DNA of 64,000 nucleotides, from assembly GCA_934351255.1 (NCBI GenBank), contig CAKRJH010000008.1, forward strand, positions 53,093 to 117,092, in the 5' to 3' direction. The first letter of the stretch is position 1. Each line of letters begins with the position of its first letter. This DNA comes from an uncultured Lachnospiraceae bacterium (lineage in GTDB: Bacteria; Bacillota; Clostridia; Lachnospirales; Lachnospiraceae). A model generated the notes under the pieces. It was not told the DNA's origin and did not search any database. It worked only from the letters and a program-made list of their open reading frames with translations. Shown in pieces: positions 26,213 through 34,679 of this stretch. Made by a program: the position numbers and the translations under genes.

Positions 26213-27313
26213 TTAGAGTTTCCATTTATTTTTAAGCTTTTTTAAGAAAGTCTTTACCACGGAATCCTGATGCGACTGTTCCCGGTGCATCAGGGAGATC
26301 ACCTCCCCGCAGACACGAACCAGCTCCGCACTGTCATAGCCGGACGCTTCCTCCTGTCCGGTACACTGTGGTTCATGTACAAACAGCCTGTCATCCTCTT
26401 TTTGCAGGTATCTGCCGGCGATCAGGCTATTGGACTCCTCATATTGTGCCATAAATGCACGTCGTTGTTCTCCGGTAAAATACACCGGCTCCTGCAGTCC
26501 GTTCTCCTCCTGCTCCTTTAGCTGGCAGGCGGTCAGATATGGTACGATATAATTTTTCTTGGTCTTAAACTCCGGAAGACTATTGAAAATTCTTTTCACT
26601 TCGAGGTATTTGCCGACCAGACTGACATTGACGGACTTCTCCGGCAGAGTAAACCCATCCAGGCCGAGTCCCAGAATATGCATAAAATCCGATATGATGG
26701 TCGGCTGCTCCCCGAGATACTGTTCCTTTTCGTAGACACGCACGATCAGATTATTGCGGCCGATGCCGCGTTCAATCTCCTCCAGGCGCGCCAGATAATC
26801 CATCCGGAAATACTGATATTTGCCGGAAGAAAGATATTCCGGAAAATCCATGGTCATCGTCTCCTTGACCTGCTGCGCCCAGTAGGACTGAATCAACTGG
26901 TCCTGCCTGCGCAGATAGACGATCACTTTGAGTGTGGCACCCATCTGTTCAAACCAGAGTCGGAATCTCTCCCATCTGTCAGAGTCAAAGTCGCGGTTGT
27001 TCCAGAACTGCTCATCGGAAAGTACCAATGTATCACAGTGTTCCAGAAGTCCCCGAATCTTCTCCATCCCCTCACGAGCCAGAGCCTCCTCCTGTTCATG
27101 GTCTCTTTTTTTGTCACTTCCGTAACACTTGTGAACAAGGAAATTGGCATTGCGGTTGATGCCGATACCCTCAAAGCGGTATCCCAGATCCGGATAACAG
27201 ACCCGGTGTTTCTGCAGGGTCTGCCGGTTGGATGCACAAAAGCTCTGGATCGCCGATGTGCCTGTCTTGGGAGTTCCCACATGGATATATACCGTCTTAC
27301 TGCCTTCTCCCAT
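26213..27313 (-). CDS. Sulfotransferase-like protein
   Basis: Probable PAPS-dependent sulfotransferase or related P-loop enzyme. The protein is 366 residues from MGEGSKTVYIHVG; GGAGG lies seven bases before this ATG, and a start 21 bases earlier has no site. The 5'-phosphosulfate loop GTPKTGTSAIQ is at residues 13-23. A second conserved segment, VIVYLRRQDQLIQSYWAQQ, matches the 3'-phosphate-binding strand and helix of carbohydrate sulfotransferases. There is no signal peptide or membrane segment, so it would act in the cytosol. The acceptor is unknown, and no PAPS-synthesis genes are in the window. It stands alone between dapL and tRNA-Pro. Confidence 0.75.
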   Translation of the reverse strand: MGEGSKTVYIHVGTPKTGTSAIQSFCASNRQTLQKHRVCYPDLGYRFEGIGINRNANFLVHKCYGSDKKRDHEQEEALAREGMEKIRGLLEHCDTLVLSDEQFWNNRDFDSDRWERFRLWFEQMGATLKVIVYLRRQDQLIQSYWAQQVKETMTMDFPEYLSSGKYQYFRMDYLARLEEIERGIGRNNLIVRVYEKEQYLGEQPTIISDFMHILGLGLDGFTLPEKSVNVSLVGKYLEVKRIFNSLPEFKTKKNYIVPYLTACQLKEQEENGLQEPVYFTGEQRRAFMAQYEESNSLIAGRYLQKEDDRLFVHEPQCTGQEEASGYDSAELVRVCGEVISLMHREQSHQDSVVKTFLKKLKNKWKL

Positions 27314-27430
27314 GGCGTTTCCTCCAATCTTCACATATATTCGTGGTTTTGCCTTCCGGAATTGACTTACAATTCTCAGAGGCGTTCCGACGCATTACGA
27401 GCGTTTTCCCTATAATTTTCCTATAAATTG

Positions 27431-27465
27431 AAAAACCTCAAAGGCTGATAAACAAGCCTTCGAGG
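27431..27465 (-). terminator. Terminator after tRNA-Pro
   Basis: An 11-bp stem (CCTCGAAGGCT with AGCCTTTGAGG) and an 8-base loop, followed by TTTTT on the minus strand. A second hairpin (27502-27474, 9-bp arms CCAAGGATT / AATCCTTGG) lies between it and the tRNA 3' end and may guide processing. Confidence 0.85.
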
Positions 27466-27506
27466 CGCCCCTGCCAAGGATTCAATCTATTTCAATCCTT
27501 GGATTC

Positions 27507-27580
27507 TCGGAGTGACGCGATTTGAACGCGCGACCTCTTGCTCCCGAAGCAAGCGCTCTACCAAGCTGAGCCACACTCCG
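27507..27580 (-). tRNA. tRNA-Pro (anticodon CGG)
   Basis: A 74-base cloverleaf. The acceptor CGGAGTG pairs with CACTCCG, the D-stem is GCTC/GAGC, and the anticodon stem CTTGC/GCAAG holds loop TTCGGGA. The T-arm is GCGCG-TTCAAAT-CGCGT. Discriminator A is present and CCA is not encoded. The CGG anticodon reads CCG codons, so another tRNA-Pro must exist elsewhere for the other codons. Confidence 0.96.
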
Positions 27581-27593
27581 CTATAACAAAATG

Positions 27594-27622
27594 ATTATAT
27601 CACATTATTATCGAGATTGCAA
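27594..27622 (-). promoter_or_regulatory. Promoter of tRNA-Pro
   Basis: TTGCAA (27622-27617), 17 bases, TATAAT (27599-27594) on the minus strand. The -35 box lies inside the last codons of folP, so the tRNA has its own start within the folate gene tail. Confidence 0.75.
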
Positions 27623-28471
27623 AACTTTCTGCAACATTTTTAATGCACGGACATTTTTCTCCACATCATGGACGCGGACCATCTGCCATCCGGCCATTCC
27701 GGCAAGGACAGAAGTGACCATTGTACCTTCCTCTCTCTGATCCACCGGCAGATCCAGTGTCAGCCCAATCACGGACTTGCGTGATGTCGCAAGAAGCAGT
27801 GGAAGCCCCCACTGTCTGTACATTTCCAGATGGGCCAGCACATCCAGATTGTTCTCATAGGTCTTGCCAAATCCCACACCCGGATCCAGGATCACACGAT
27901 CCATGGAGATACCGTGGTTCTCACAGATCTCCAGGCTGCGGTTCAGATCTGCCCTGACATCTGCCAGAAAATCCTGATACGTCGGTTCCGGTCTGTTGTG
28001 CATTACACAGATTGGGACATCATAGCGTGCCAGTACATCTGCCATGCTGCCGATCTCCCAGACACGGTCAGATCCGGAAGGTGCATAAAAGTCTTCATAA
28101 CGCAGTCCCCAGATGTCATTGGCCATGTCGGCCCCTGCCCGCAGGGCAGCATCCATCACCGGAGCCTTGTAGGTATCTACCGAAACCGGAATGTCGAAGC
28201 GTGCCTTGATCGCCTCCAAATGGGTCACAACTCGGGAGATCTCCTCCTCAATGCTGATCTTCTGGTATCCCGGTCTGGTGGACTCTCCCCCGAGATCGAT
28301 CAGATCTACGCCCTGTGCAATCATCTCTTCTACATGGTATAACGAGGCATCGACACTGTCATATCTTCCTCCGTCCGAAAAGGAATCCGGTGTGACATTG
28401 AGAATACCCATCACATATACCTTGCCCTGATCCCAGTCAAATGTTCTGTTTCCAATCTGCATCTGCTTCAT
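27608..28471 (-). CDS. folP: Dihydropteroate synthase
   Basis: Condenses p-aminobenzoate with dihydropterin pyrophosphate; it is the sulfonamide target. Motifs are complete: MGILNVTPDSFSDGG, LIDLGGESTRPG, VSVDTYK, DPGVGFGKT, LLATSRKS and RVHDV. The start is uncertain. An ATG at 28471 gives 287 residues, close to the family, while the frame stays open to an ATG at 28525. None has a strong ribosome site. It follows folE after about 130 bases and ends just before tRNA-Pro. folB and folK are not nearby. Confidence 0.93.
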   Translation of the reverse strand: MKQMQIGNRTFDWDQGKVYVMGILNVTPDSFSDGGRYDSVDASLYHVEEMIAQGVDLIDLGGESTRPGYQKISIEEEISRVVTHLEAIKARFDIPVSVDTYKAPVMDAALRAGADMANDIWGLRYEDFYAPSGSDRVWEIGSMADVLARYDVPICVMHNRPEPTYQDFLADVRADLNRSLEICENHGISMDRVILDPGVGFGKTYENNLDVLAHLEMYRQWGLPLLLATSRKSVIGLTLDLPVDQREEGTMVTSVLAGMAGWQMVRVHDVEKNVRALKMLQKVLQSR

Positions 28472-28605
28472 CGTATCGTCCCATGCTCCAATCTGTTCTC
28501 TATGCATCTCATACGCAAACACCATGTTCTTTGGTATTCCGGGTTTCCCCCATGCATGTTATCTGCTGTGTTCCTGCGTATTTCGGACTTCAATCCTTAA
28601 ACACA

Positions 28606-29163
28606 TTATCTGCTGCGCTCCATCAGCGAAAAAAACATCTGCTGGTTCTTCGGTTCCTCCATCTCACCTCTGGCAGCGTACGTCACTGTCTGTGTGCCAG
28701 GCTTTTTGACGCCGCGCATCGTCATACACATATGCTCCGCCTCGATCATGACCATACATCCCTTCGGCGCCAGATGTTCCATGACGGCATCCGCGATCTG
28801 TGCGGTAAGCTGCTCCTGGATCTGTGGTCTTCTCGCATATACCTCCACGGTACGTGCCAGTTTGCTCAGACCAACCACCTTTCCATCGGGAATGTAAGCA
28901 ATATGCGCCTTCCCGTAAAATGGCAGGAGATGATGCTCGCAGACAGAATAAAATGTGATGTCCTTTTCCAACACCATCCCGGTGTCCTCTGCCCGAAATG
29001 TCCGGCACAGATGTTCATCCGCCTTCTGTTCCAGCCCTGCAAAGATCTCGTGGCACATCGCGCTGATCCTGCCCGGTGTATCTAACAGTCCCTCTCTGTG
29101 GATGTCCTCTCCGATTCCTTCCAGGATGAGGGCAACCCCCTGTTCTATCTTTTTATCGTCCAT
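28606..29163 (-). CDS. folE: GTP cyclohydrolase I
   Basis: First step of folate synthesis, GTP to dihydroneopterin triphosphate. The 185-residue protein has the zinc and catalytic motif SVCEHHLLPFYGKAHIAYIP, then VVGLSKLARTVEVYARRPQ, and the second zinc Cys in GCMVMIEAEHMCMTMRG. The length is typical of the type IA family. GAGGACGAGT precedes the ATG. It lies 45 bases downstream of folC. Confidence 0.96.
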   Translation of the reverse strand: MDDKKIEQGVALILEGIGEDIHREGLLDTPGRISAMCHEIFAGLEQKADEHLCRTFRAEDTGMVLEKDITFYSVCEHHLLPFYGKAHIAYIPDGKVVGLSKLARTVEVYARRPQIQEQLTAQIADAVMEHLAPKGCMVMIEAEHMCMTMRGVKKPGTQTVTYAARGEMEEPKNQQMFFSLMERSR

Positions 29164-29208
29164 ACTCGTCCTCGTACTTTCAAACTTCCTGATATCCTAT
29201 GCATTGTA

Positions 29209-30546
29209 TCAGATACTCTGCCGGGTGTCAAAAAAATCCCAGACCTCACGCTGAAAGGACAGACTGCCACAGATGATCACCGGGGACTGATCTCCATTTG
29301 TAAGCCACCGCTGTAATGTGTCCGCAATCGTGCCGGTCTCCACCTGCACCTGAGATACCGCAGCATTTCCACGTCGGCACACATCCCTTACCGCATCTGC
29401 CAGTTTATCCGCCGGCAGTCCTCGTACCCCCGGTGCCCTGACTGCACAAAACTCCCTGGCATAGGGAACAATCTGCTCCAGGATACCTGGATAATCTTTG
29501 TCCGCAAATACACCCATCATGATCCTGCAGCTGCCCTTGTCAACACATTTTTCCAGTCCTCTGGCCAATGCCTGTGCCCCCTGCGGATTATGTGCCCCAT
29601 CCAGAATGACAAGCGGGGACTGCGACAGGATCTGGAAGCGACCCGGCCAGCAGACCTCAGAAAATGCATCGGCAGCATCCTGTGCAGGCTCACTGATCCT
29701 TCCCTGTCCGGCCAGCACTTCCAACACCCGCCAGGCCAGACAGGCATTGGCAGCCTGATAATACACCGGCTGGCGCAGGCAGAAGGTCTTTCCATGATAT
29801 TGGTAAAACATCTTTCTCTGATCGATATGGCACTGTTCCGGAACCACCGGTTCGGTCATGGTCAGATCATATGCTCCCTGTCTGCAGATCTCCTGCAAGG
29901 TCTTCTCCACCTCAGGAAGCTGATGCTGTGACACTATCGGTGTCCCGTCCCGGAAGATCCCGGCCTTGCTGCGGGTGATCTCCTCCAGGCTCTCTCCCAG
30001 AAATCCACAATGATCCAGTCCCACGGAACACAGAACCGTTACAGCACTCTTTGGCAGACAGTTTGTGGCATCCAGAGCACCACCCATCCCACACTCTACA
30101 ATGGAAAAATCAACCTGCCATTTTGCAAACAGACACCAGGACAAAATCGTCTCAATCTCAAACGCAGTAGGAAGCGGCATCTGCGTCTCATCCCAGGCAT
30201 CAAGCACCTGCCGGATCTGTGTCAGCGCAGCTGCATACTCCTCCTGTGAGACCGGTTCTCCCATTCCGCAGGTATTTCCGGCGCCAATCCTTTGAAACTG
30301 GTCCCGGTAATGCCGGACACAAGGAGAAGCAAACCGCCCAACCGTATATCCCATCGCAGCCAGACCTGCCGCAAGATATGCTCCCACGGATCCCTTTCCA
30401 TTGGTACCTGCAAGATGGATCACGGTCTGCCCACTCTCGGGACATCCCATCTTCCGGCGCAATGCATCCACGCTTCGCAGACTGTATTCGCTCCCTGTCC
30501 GTTTCCGGATCTTCTCGATATATGCTCTCGCCTCCTGATATTCCAC
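29209..30546 (-). CDS. folC: Folylpolyglutamate synthase / dihydrofolate synthase
   Basis: Mur-ligase-family enzyme adding Glu to folates. The 445-residue protein has the P-loop HLAGTNGKGSVGAYLAAGL, the second conserved region VECGMGGALDATN and the C-terminal LDGAHNPQGA. The start is GTG with AAAGGAGG six bases upstream. It is first in the folC-folE-folP run. Whether it also has dihydrofolate synthase activity cannot be told from sequence alone, though bacterial FolC is usually bifunctional. Confidence 0.95.
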   Translation of the reverse strand: MEYQEARAYIEKIRKRTGSEYSLRSVDALRRKMGCPESGQTVIHLAGTNGKGSVGAYLAAGLAAMGYTVGRFASPCVRHYRDQFQRIGAGNTCGMGEPVSQEEYAAALTQIRQVLDAWDETQMPLPTAFEIETILSWCLFAKWQVDFSIVECGMGGALDATNCLPKSAVTVLCSVGLDHCGFLGESLEEITRSKAGIFRDGTPIVSQHQLPEVEKTLQEICRQGAYDLTMTEPVVPEQCHIDQRKMFYQYHGKTFCLRQPVYYQAANACLAWRVLEVLAGQGRISEPAQDAADAFSEVCWPGRFQILSQSPLVILDGAHNPQGAQALARGLEKCVDKGSCRIMMGVFADKDYPGILEQIVPYAREFCAVRAPGVRGLPADKLADAVRDVCRRGNAAVSQVQVETGTIADTLQRWLTNGDQSPVIICGSLSFQREVWDFFDTRQSI

Positions 30547-30597
30547 TATACTCCTCCTTTATTTTCTTTATAAGAAACGAGCAGTTTCCTATAAAGC

Positions 30598-30632
30598 AAA
30601 AACAGGCCATGCCATACTCCGGCACAGCCTGT
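30598..30632 (-). terminator. Terminator after serA
   Basis: A 12-bp stem on the minus strand (ACAGGCTGTGCC with GGCATGGCCTGT, two G-U pairs), then TTTTT. It lies 19 bases past serA and separates it from folC. Confidence 0.85.
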
Positions 30633-30650
30633 CAGAACAATTCATAGAAA

Positions 30651-31814
30651 TTATTTGATCTTGCGGACCTTTAAGACGCCATCGATTGCCTGAAGCTGGG
30701 AAACCAGTTCATCTGAAGATGGAGAATCAATATCAAAGATCGCATATGCATAATCTCCACGGCTCTTATTGTTGGCACTGGAGATATTGATTCCGTCGGA
30801 AGAAAATACCTTTGCAAACTGTGCAAACATATCCGGAATATTTTTGTGTGCGATCGTGATACGTCCCTGCGTATCGCAAACGCCGGCATCACATGCCGGG
30901 AAGTTTACGGAATTCTTGATGTTACCATTCTCCAGGAAGTCACGGATCTCAGCGACTGCCATAACTGCACAGTTGTCCTCAGACTCCTCGGTAGATGCTC
31001 CAAGATGTGGTGTTGCGATCACATTTGGCATCTTGACAATAGCCGGATTTGGGAAGTCGGTCACATACTTGGCAACCTTGCCGGACTCCAGCGCAGTCTT
31101 CATATCCTCATCATTTACCAGAAGATCACGGGCAAAGTTTAAGATCACCACGCCCTCTTTCATCTGATCCAGGGCATCCTTATTGATCATGCCCTTAGTA
31201 TCTGGAAGATATGGAACATGAACGGTGATGAAGTCACAGTTCTTGTAGATCTCATCATAGTTCTTTACAATCTTGATATCTCTGGACAGGGACAGTGCAT
31301 TGGTTACGGACAGGAATGGATCCACGCCGTATACTTCCATGCCCAGTCTGTTTGCAGCGTTAGCTACCAGAACGCCGATCGCACCAAGTCCGATCACACC
31401 CAGCTTCTTTCCATGGATCTCATGGCCTGCAAACTGCTTCTTGGCCTTCTCCATAGACTTGGAGATGTTCTCGTCGTCTGCATTTTCCTTAACCCAGTTC
31501 ATACCACCGGCAATGTCACGGGATGCCAGAAGCATTCCTGCAAGCACCATCTCCTTGACACCGTTTGCGTTGGCACCTGGTGTATTAAATACCACGATAC
31601 CCTTCTGTGCACAGTCATCCAGCGGAATGTTGTTGACACCGGCACCGGCTCTGGCAATCGCACACAGATTGTCAGAAAACTCCATCTCATGCATGGAAGC
31701 ACTGCGGACCAGGATCGCCTGGGCATCTGCAGTCTCCTCTGTCTTCACATAATTGGCGGTAAGATGGTCAAGACCAACCGCAGCAATCGGATTTAAGCAG
31801 CTATATTTGTACAT
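30651..31814 (-). CDS. serA: D-3-phosphoglycerate dehydrogenase
   Basis: First step of serine synthesis, 3-phosphoglycerate to 3-phosphohydroxypyruvate. The 387-residue short form has the substrate domain (RAGAGVNNIPLDDCAQKGI), a Rossmann NAD site (KLGVIGLGAIGVLVANAA), the catalytic region (NFARDLLVNDE, ATPHLGASTEESEDN) and one C-terminal ACT domain (about 310-387). It overlaps the serC stop by one base (TAATG). Confidence 0.95.
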   Translation of the reverse strand: MYKYSCLNPIAAVGLDHLTANYVKTEETADAQAILVRSASMHEMEFSDNLCAIARAGAGVNNIPLDDCAQKGIVVFNTPGANANGVKEMVLAGMLLASRDIAGGMNWVKENADDENISKSMEKAKKQFAGHEIHGKKLGVIGLGAIGVLVANAANRLGMEVYGVDPFLSVTNALSLSRDIKIVKNYDEIYKNCDFITVHVPYLPDTKGMINKDALDQMKEGVVILNFARDLLVNDEDMKTALESGKVAKYVTDFPNPAIVKMPNVIATPHLGASTEESEDNCAVMAVAEIRDFLENGNIKNSVNFPACDAGVCDTQGRITIAHKNIPDMFAQFAKVFSSDGINISSANNKSRGDYAYAIFDIDSPSSDELVSQLQAIDGVLKVRKIK

Positions 31815-32896
31815 TATGCATTTTCCTCCTCAAACTTCTTCATGAACGCTACCAGCTTCTCAACGCCCTCTTTTGGCATTGCATTGTAGATGCTGGCTCT
31901 CATACCGCCTACGGTACGATGTCCTTTCAGATTTACAAAACCTGCCTCAGCAGCCTCCTTGACAAACTTGGCATCCATATCAGCATCACCTGTTACAAAT
32001 GGTACGTTCATCAGAGAACGATCCTCAGGTACGACAGTTCCCTTGAACAGTTTGCTCTGATCCAGGAAATCATACAGGATCTTTGCCTTTTCTTCATTTC
32101 TCTGCTTCATCACCTCTAAGCCACCCATCTTCTTGAGCCACTTAAATACCTTGCCACAGATATAGATTCCGTATGCCGGCGGTGTATTGTACAGAGACTG
32201 GGCATCTGCGTGTGTCTTGTACTGGAGCATGGTAGGAGTTCCTTCCATCACATCTTCTGTGATCAGGTCTTCTCTCATGATCACGATCACGACACCGGCA
32301 GGTCCGATGTTTTTCTGGACACCACCGTAGATCACACCGTACTTCTCCACATCAACAGGCTCTGACAGGAAGCAGGAAGAAACATCCGCTACCAGAGTCT
32401 TTCCCTTTGTATTTGGAAGGGTCTTGTACTTGGTTCCGTAAATGGTATTGTTCTCACAAATATATACATAGTCGGCATCCTCTGAAATAGGCAGATCAGA
32501 ACAATCCGGAATGTAGGAGAACGTCTTGTCCTCCGAAGAAGCGATCTTGTTTGCCTTTCCGTACTTGGAAGCTTCCTGCCAAGCCTTCTTAGCCCACTGT
32601 CCTGTCACGATGTAATCTGCTACACCATGTTTCATCAGGTTCATAGGGATCATAGCAAACTGCTGCGAAGCACCACCCTGAAGGAACATTACCTTGTAGT
32701 TGTCCGGAATGTTCATCAGATCTCTGAGATCCTGCTCTGCGGTCTTAATGATATCATCGAACGCTTTCGAACGGTGGCTCATCTCCATAACCGACATACC
32801 GGTTCCCTGATAATCCAGCATTTCCGCTGCTGCTTCCTGCAATACTTCTTCCGGTAATACCGCCGGACCGGCTGAAAAATTGTACACTCTGCTCAT
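31814..32896 (-). CDS. serC: Phosphoserine aminotransferase
   Basis: PLP enzyme converting 3-phosphohydroxypyruvate to phosphoserine. The 360-residue protein begins MSRVYNFSAGPAVLPEEVL. It has LFLQGGASQQFAMIPMNL-type segments, the Asp-containing LVADVSSCFLSEPVD, and the PLP lysine in YGGVQKNIGPAG. AAAAAAGGAGGC lies before the ATG. It is 59 bases after ilvB and couples to serA, so serine genes probably form the tail of the leuB-ilvD-ilvB transcript. serB is not in the window. Confidence 0.96.
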   Translation of the reverse strand: MSRVYNFSAGPAVLPEEVLQEAAAEMLDYQGTGMSVMEMSHRSKAFDDIIKTAEQDLRDLMNIPDNYKVMFLQGGASQQFAMIPMNLMKHGVADYIVTGQWAKKAWQEASKYGKANKIASSEDKTFSYIPDCSDLPISEDADYVYICENNTIYGTKYKTLPNTKGKTLVADVSSCFLSEPVDVEKYGVIYGGVQKNIGPAGVVIVIMREDLITEDVMEGTPTMLQYKTHADAQSLYNTPPAYGIYICGKVFKWLKKMGGLEVMKQRNEEKAKILYDFLDQSKLFKGTVVPEDRSLMNVPFVTGDADMDAKFVKEAAEAGFVNLKGHRTVGGMRASIYNAMPKEGVEKLVAFMKKFEEENA

Positions 32897-32955
32897 TTTT
32901 CGTTTGCCTCCTTTTTTGTAAATAACTTTATCTTAAACTATAACAATAGATAAGA

Positions 32956-34635
32956 TCATTGTTTCAGATCAGACTCGTCAAATGCATCGTCCAATGTCTT
33001 TCCCGGTGCAACCATAGGGAATACCTTGTCATCGCTGTCAATTATACAGTCTATCACAACCGGCACCCCTGCCGCAATGGCTTCGGTCAGAACAGGAACA
33101 ACTTCCTCTTTGCTGGTGATACGGTACGCCTTTGCGCCCATCGCCTCTGCCAGTTTGACATAGTCCACACTGTCCTTTAACACCGTATGCGAATATCTCT
33201 GCCCGTAGAACAGGGTCTGCCACTGACGCACCATACCCAGCACGGAGTTATTGAAGATAATCTCAACGAATGGGATCTGACTGCGAACCGCCGTCGCGAT
33301 CTCATTCATATTCATACGGAAACAGCCGTCTCCGGCAATGTTTACCACTGTTTTATCCGGTCTGGCTGTCTTGGCACCGAGTGCCGCTCCCAGACCATAT
33401 CCCATCGTACCAAGACCACCGGATGTGATCAGGGTACGAGGATGTTTATATTTGTAATACTGTGCGGCCCACATCTGATGCTGGCCTACCTCGGTACAGA
33501 CGATCGCATCTCCACCGGTCACCTCATAAAGTTTCTCCATAATATACGGACCGGTCAGACGATCATCACTGTAGTGCAGCGGCATCTGCTCGCTGCGCTC
33601 CTGGACATGTTTCATCCATTCCTCATGGGAATTCTGAACCAGCTTCTCATTCAGTTTATTCAGAACCGTCCTGACATCACCCACCAGGCTCACGTCCACG
33701 ATCACATTCTTGTTGATCTCTGACGGATCAATGTCGATCTGGATGATCTTTGCCTTTCTGGCAAATGCCTTGGTCGCGCCGCCTGTGACACGGTCAGAGA
33801 AACGGGATCCTACTACGATCAGTACATCACACTCACCGACAGACAGATTGGCCGCCTTGGTGCCATGCATTCCCAGCATGCCCACATACCGTGGATCAGT
33901 TCCGTCAAAAGCGCCCTTTCCCATCAGGGTATCTGTAACCGGCGCATCCACCAGATCTACCAGTCTGCGAAGTTCCTGATCTGCGCCGGAGATCACAGCA
34001 CCGCCTCCGACAAAGATCATCGGTCTCTTCGCCTTGTTGATCAGCTTGACAGCCTGTTCCAGATTCTCCGGATTCAGACTATCCAGGGAAGGCTCCTGCG
34101 GTTTGATCTCCATCTTCCGGAAATCGGTCTTGTCTGAGGTCGCATTCTTGGCAATGTCCACAAGAACCGGTCCCGGACGTCCCGAACGTGCGATCTGAAA
34201 GGCTCTTCTGAGCGCCGGTGCCAGATCTTCCACCTCTTTGACAATACAACTGTACTTGGTGATCGGCATGGTCACGCCGGTGATATCGATCTCCTGAAAA
34301 GAATCCTTGCCCAGCAGAGCCTTGCCCACATTACAGGTAATCGCAACTACCGGCACACTGTCCATGTATGCGGTCGCAATCCCGGTCACCAGATTGGTTG
34401 CTCCCGGGCCGCTGGTCGCCAGACAGACACCGACTTTGCCGGTCGCTCTGGCATATCCGTCTGCCGCATGGGATGCCCCCTGCTCATGGGATGTCAAAAT
34501 ATGTCTGATCTCATCCTGATGACGATATAATTCATCGTAAATATTGAGAATGGCTCCTCCCGGATACCCAAAGACGGTGTCCACACCCTGCTCCTTCAGA
34601 CATTCTACAACGATTTGAGAACCATTTAACTGCAT
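32956..34635 (-). CDS. ilvB: Acetolactate synthase, large (catalytic) subunit
   Basis: ThDP-dependent first common step of Val/Leu synthesis. The protein is 559 residues from MQLNGSQIVVECLKEQG, chosen for GGAGGGAGAACG before the ATG. Motifs: catalytic Glu in LTSHEQGASHAADGYAR, GGGAVISGA, and the ThDP fold GDGCFRMNMNEIATAV. The family pattern VRQWQTLFYGQRYSHT is that of anabolic AHAS. No regulatory small subunit (ilvN) follows; serC does. IlvN must be elsewhere or absent. Confidence 0.95.
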   Translation of the reverse strand: MQLNGSQIVVECLKEQGVDTVFGYPGGAILNIYDELYRHQDEIRHILTSHEQGASHAADGYARATGKVGVCLATSGPGATNLVTGIATAYMDSVPVVAITCNVGKALLGKDSFQEIDITGVTMPITKYSCIVKEVEDLAPALRRAFQIARSGRPGPVLVDIAKNATSDKTDFRKMEIKPQEPSLDSLNPENLEQAVKLINKAKRPMIFVGGGAVISGADQELRRLVDLVDAPVTDTLMGKGAFDGTDPRYVGMLGMHGTKAANLSVGECDVLIVVGSRFSDRVTGGATKAFARKAKIIQIDIDPSEINKNVIVDVSLVGDVRTVLNKLNEKLVQNSHEEWMKHVQERSEQMPLHYSDDRLTGPYIMEKLYEVTGGDAIVCTEVGQHQMWAAQYYKYKHPRTLITSGGLGTMGYGLGAALGAKTARPDKTVVNIAGDGCFRMNMNEIATAVRSQIPFVEIIFNNSVLGMVRQWQTLFYGQRYSHTVLKDSVDYVKLAEAMGAKAYRITSKEEVVPVLTEAIAAGVPVVIDCIIDSDDKVFPMVAPGKTLDDAFDESDLKQ

Positions 34636-34679
34636 CGTTCTCCCTCCATTCAACTGTATATTCATTCGTTATCCGATGT

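Noticed and set aside
32897..32955. Weak promoter or hairpin before serC
   Set aside because: Only poor -35/-10 matches and an AT-rich stem; not enough to call.
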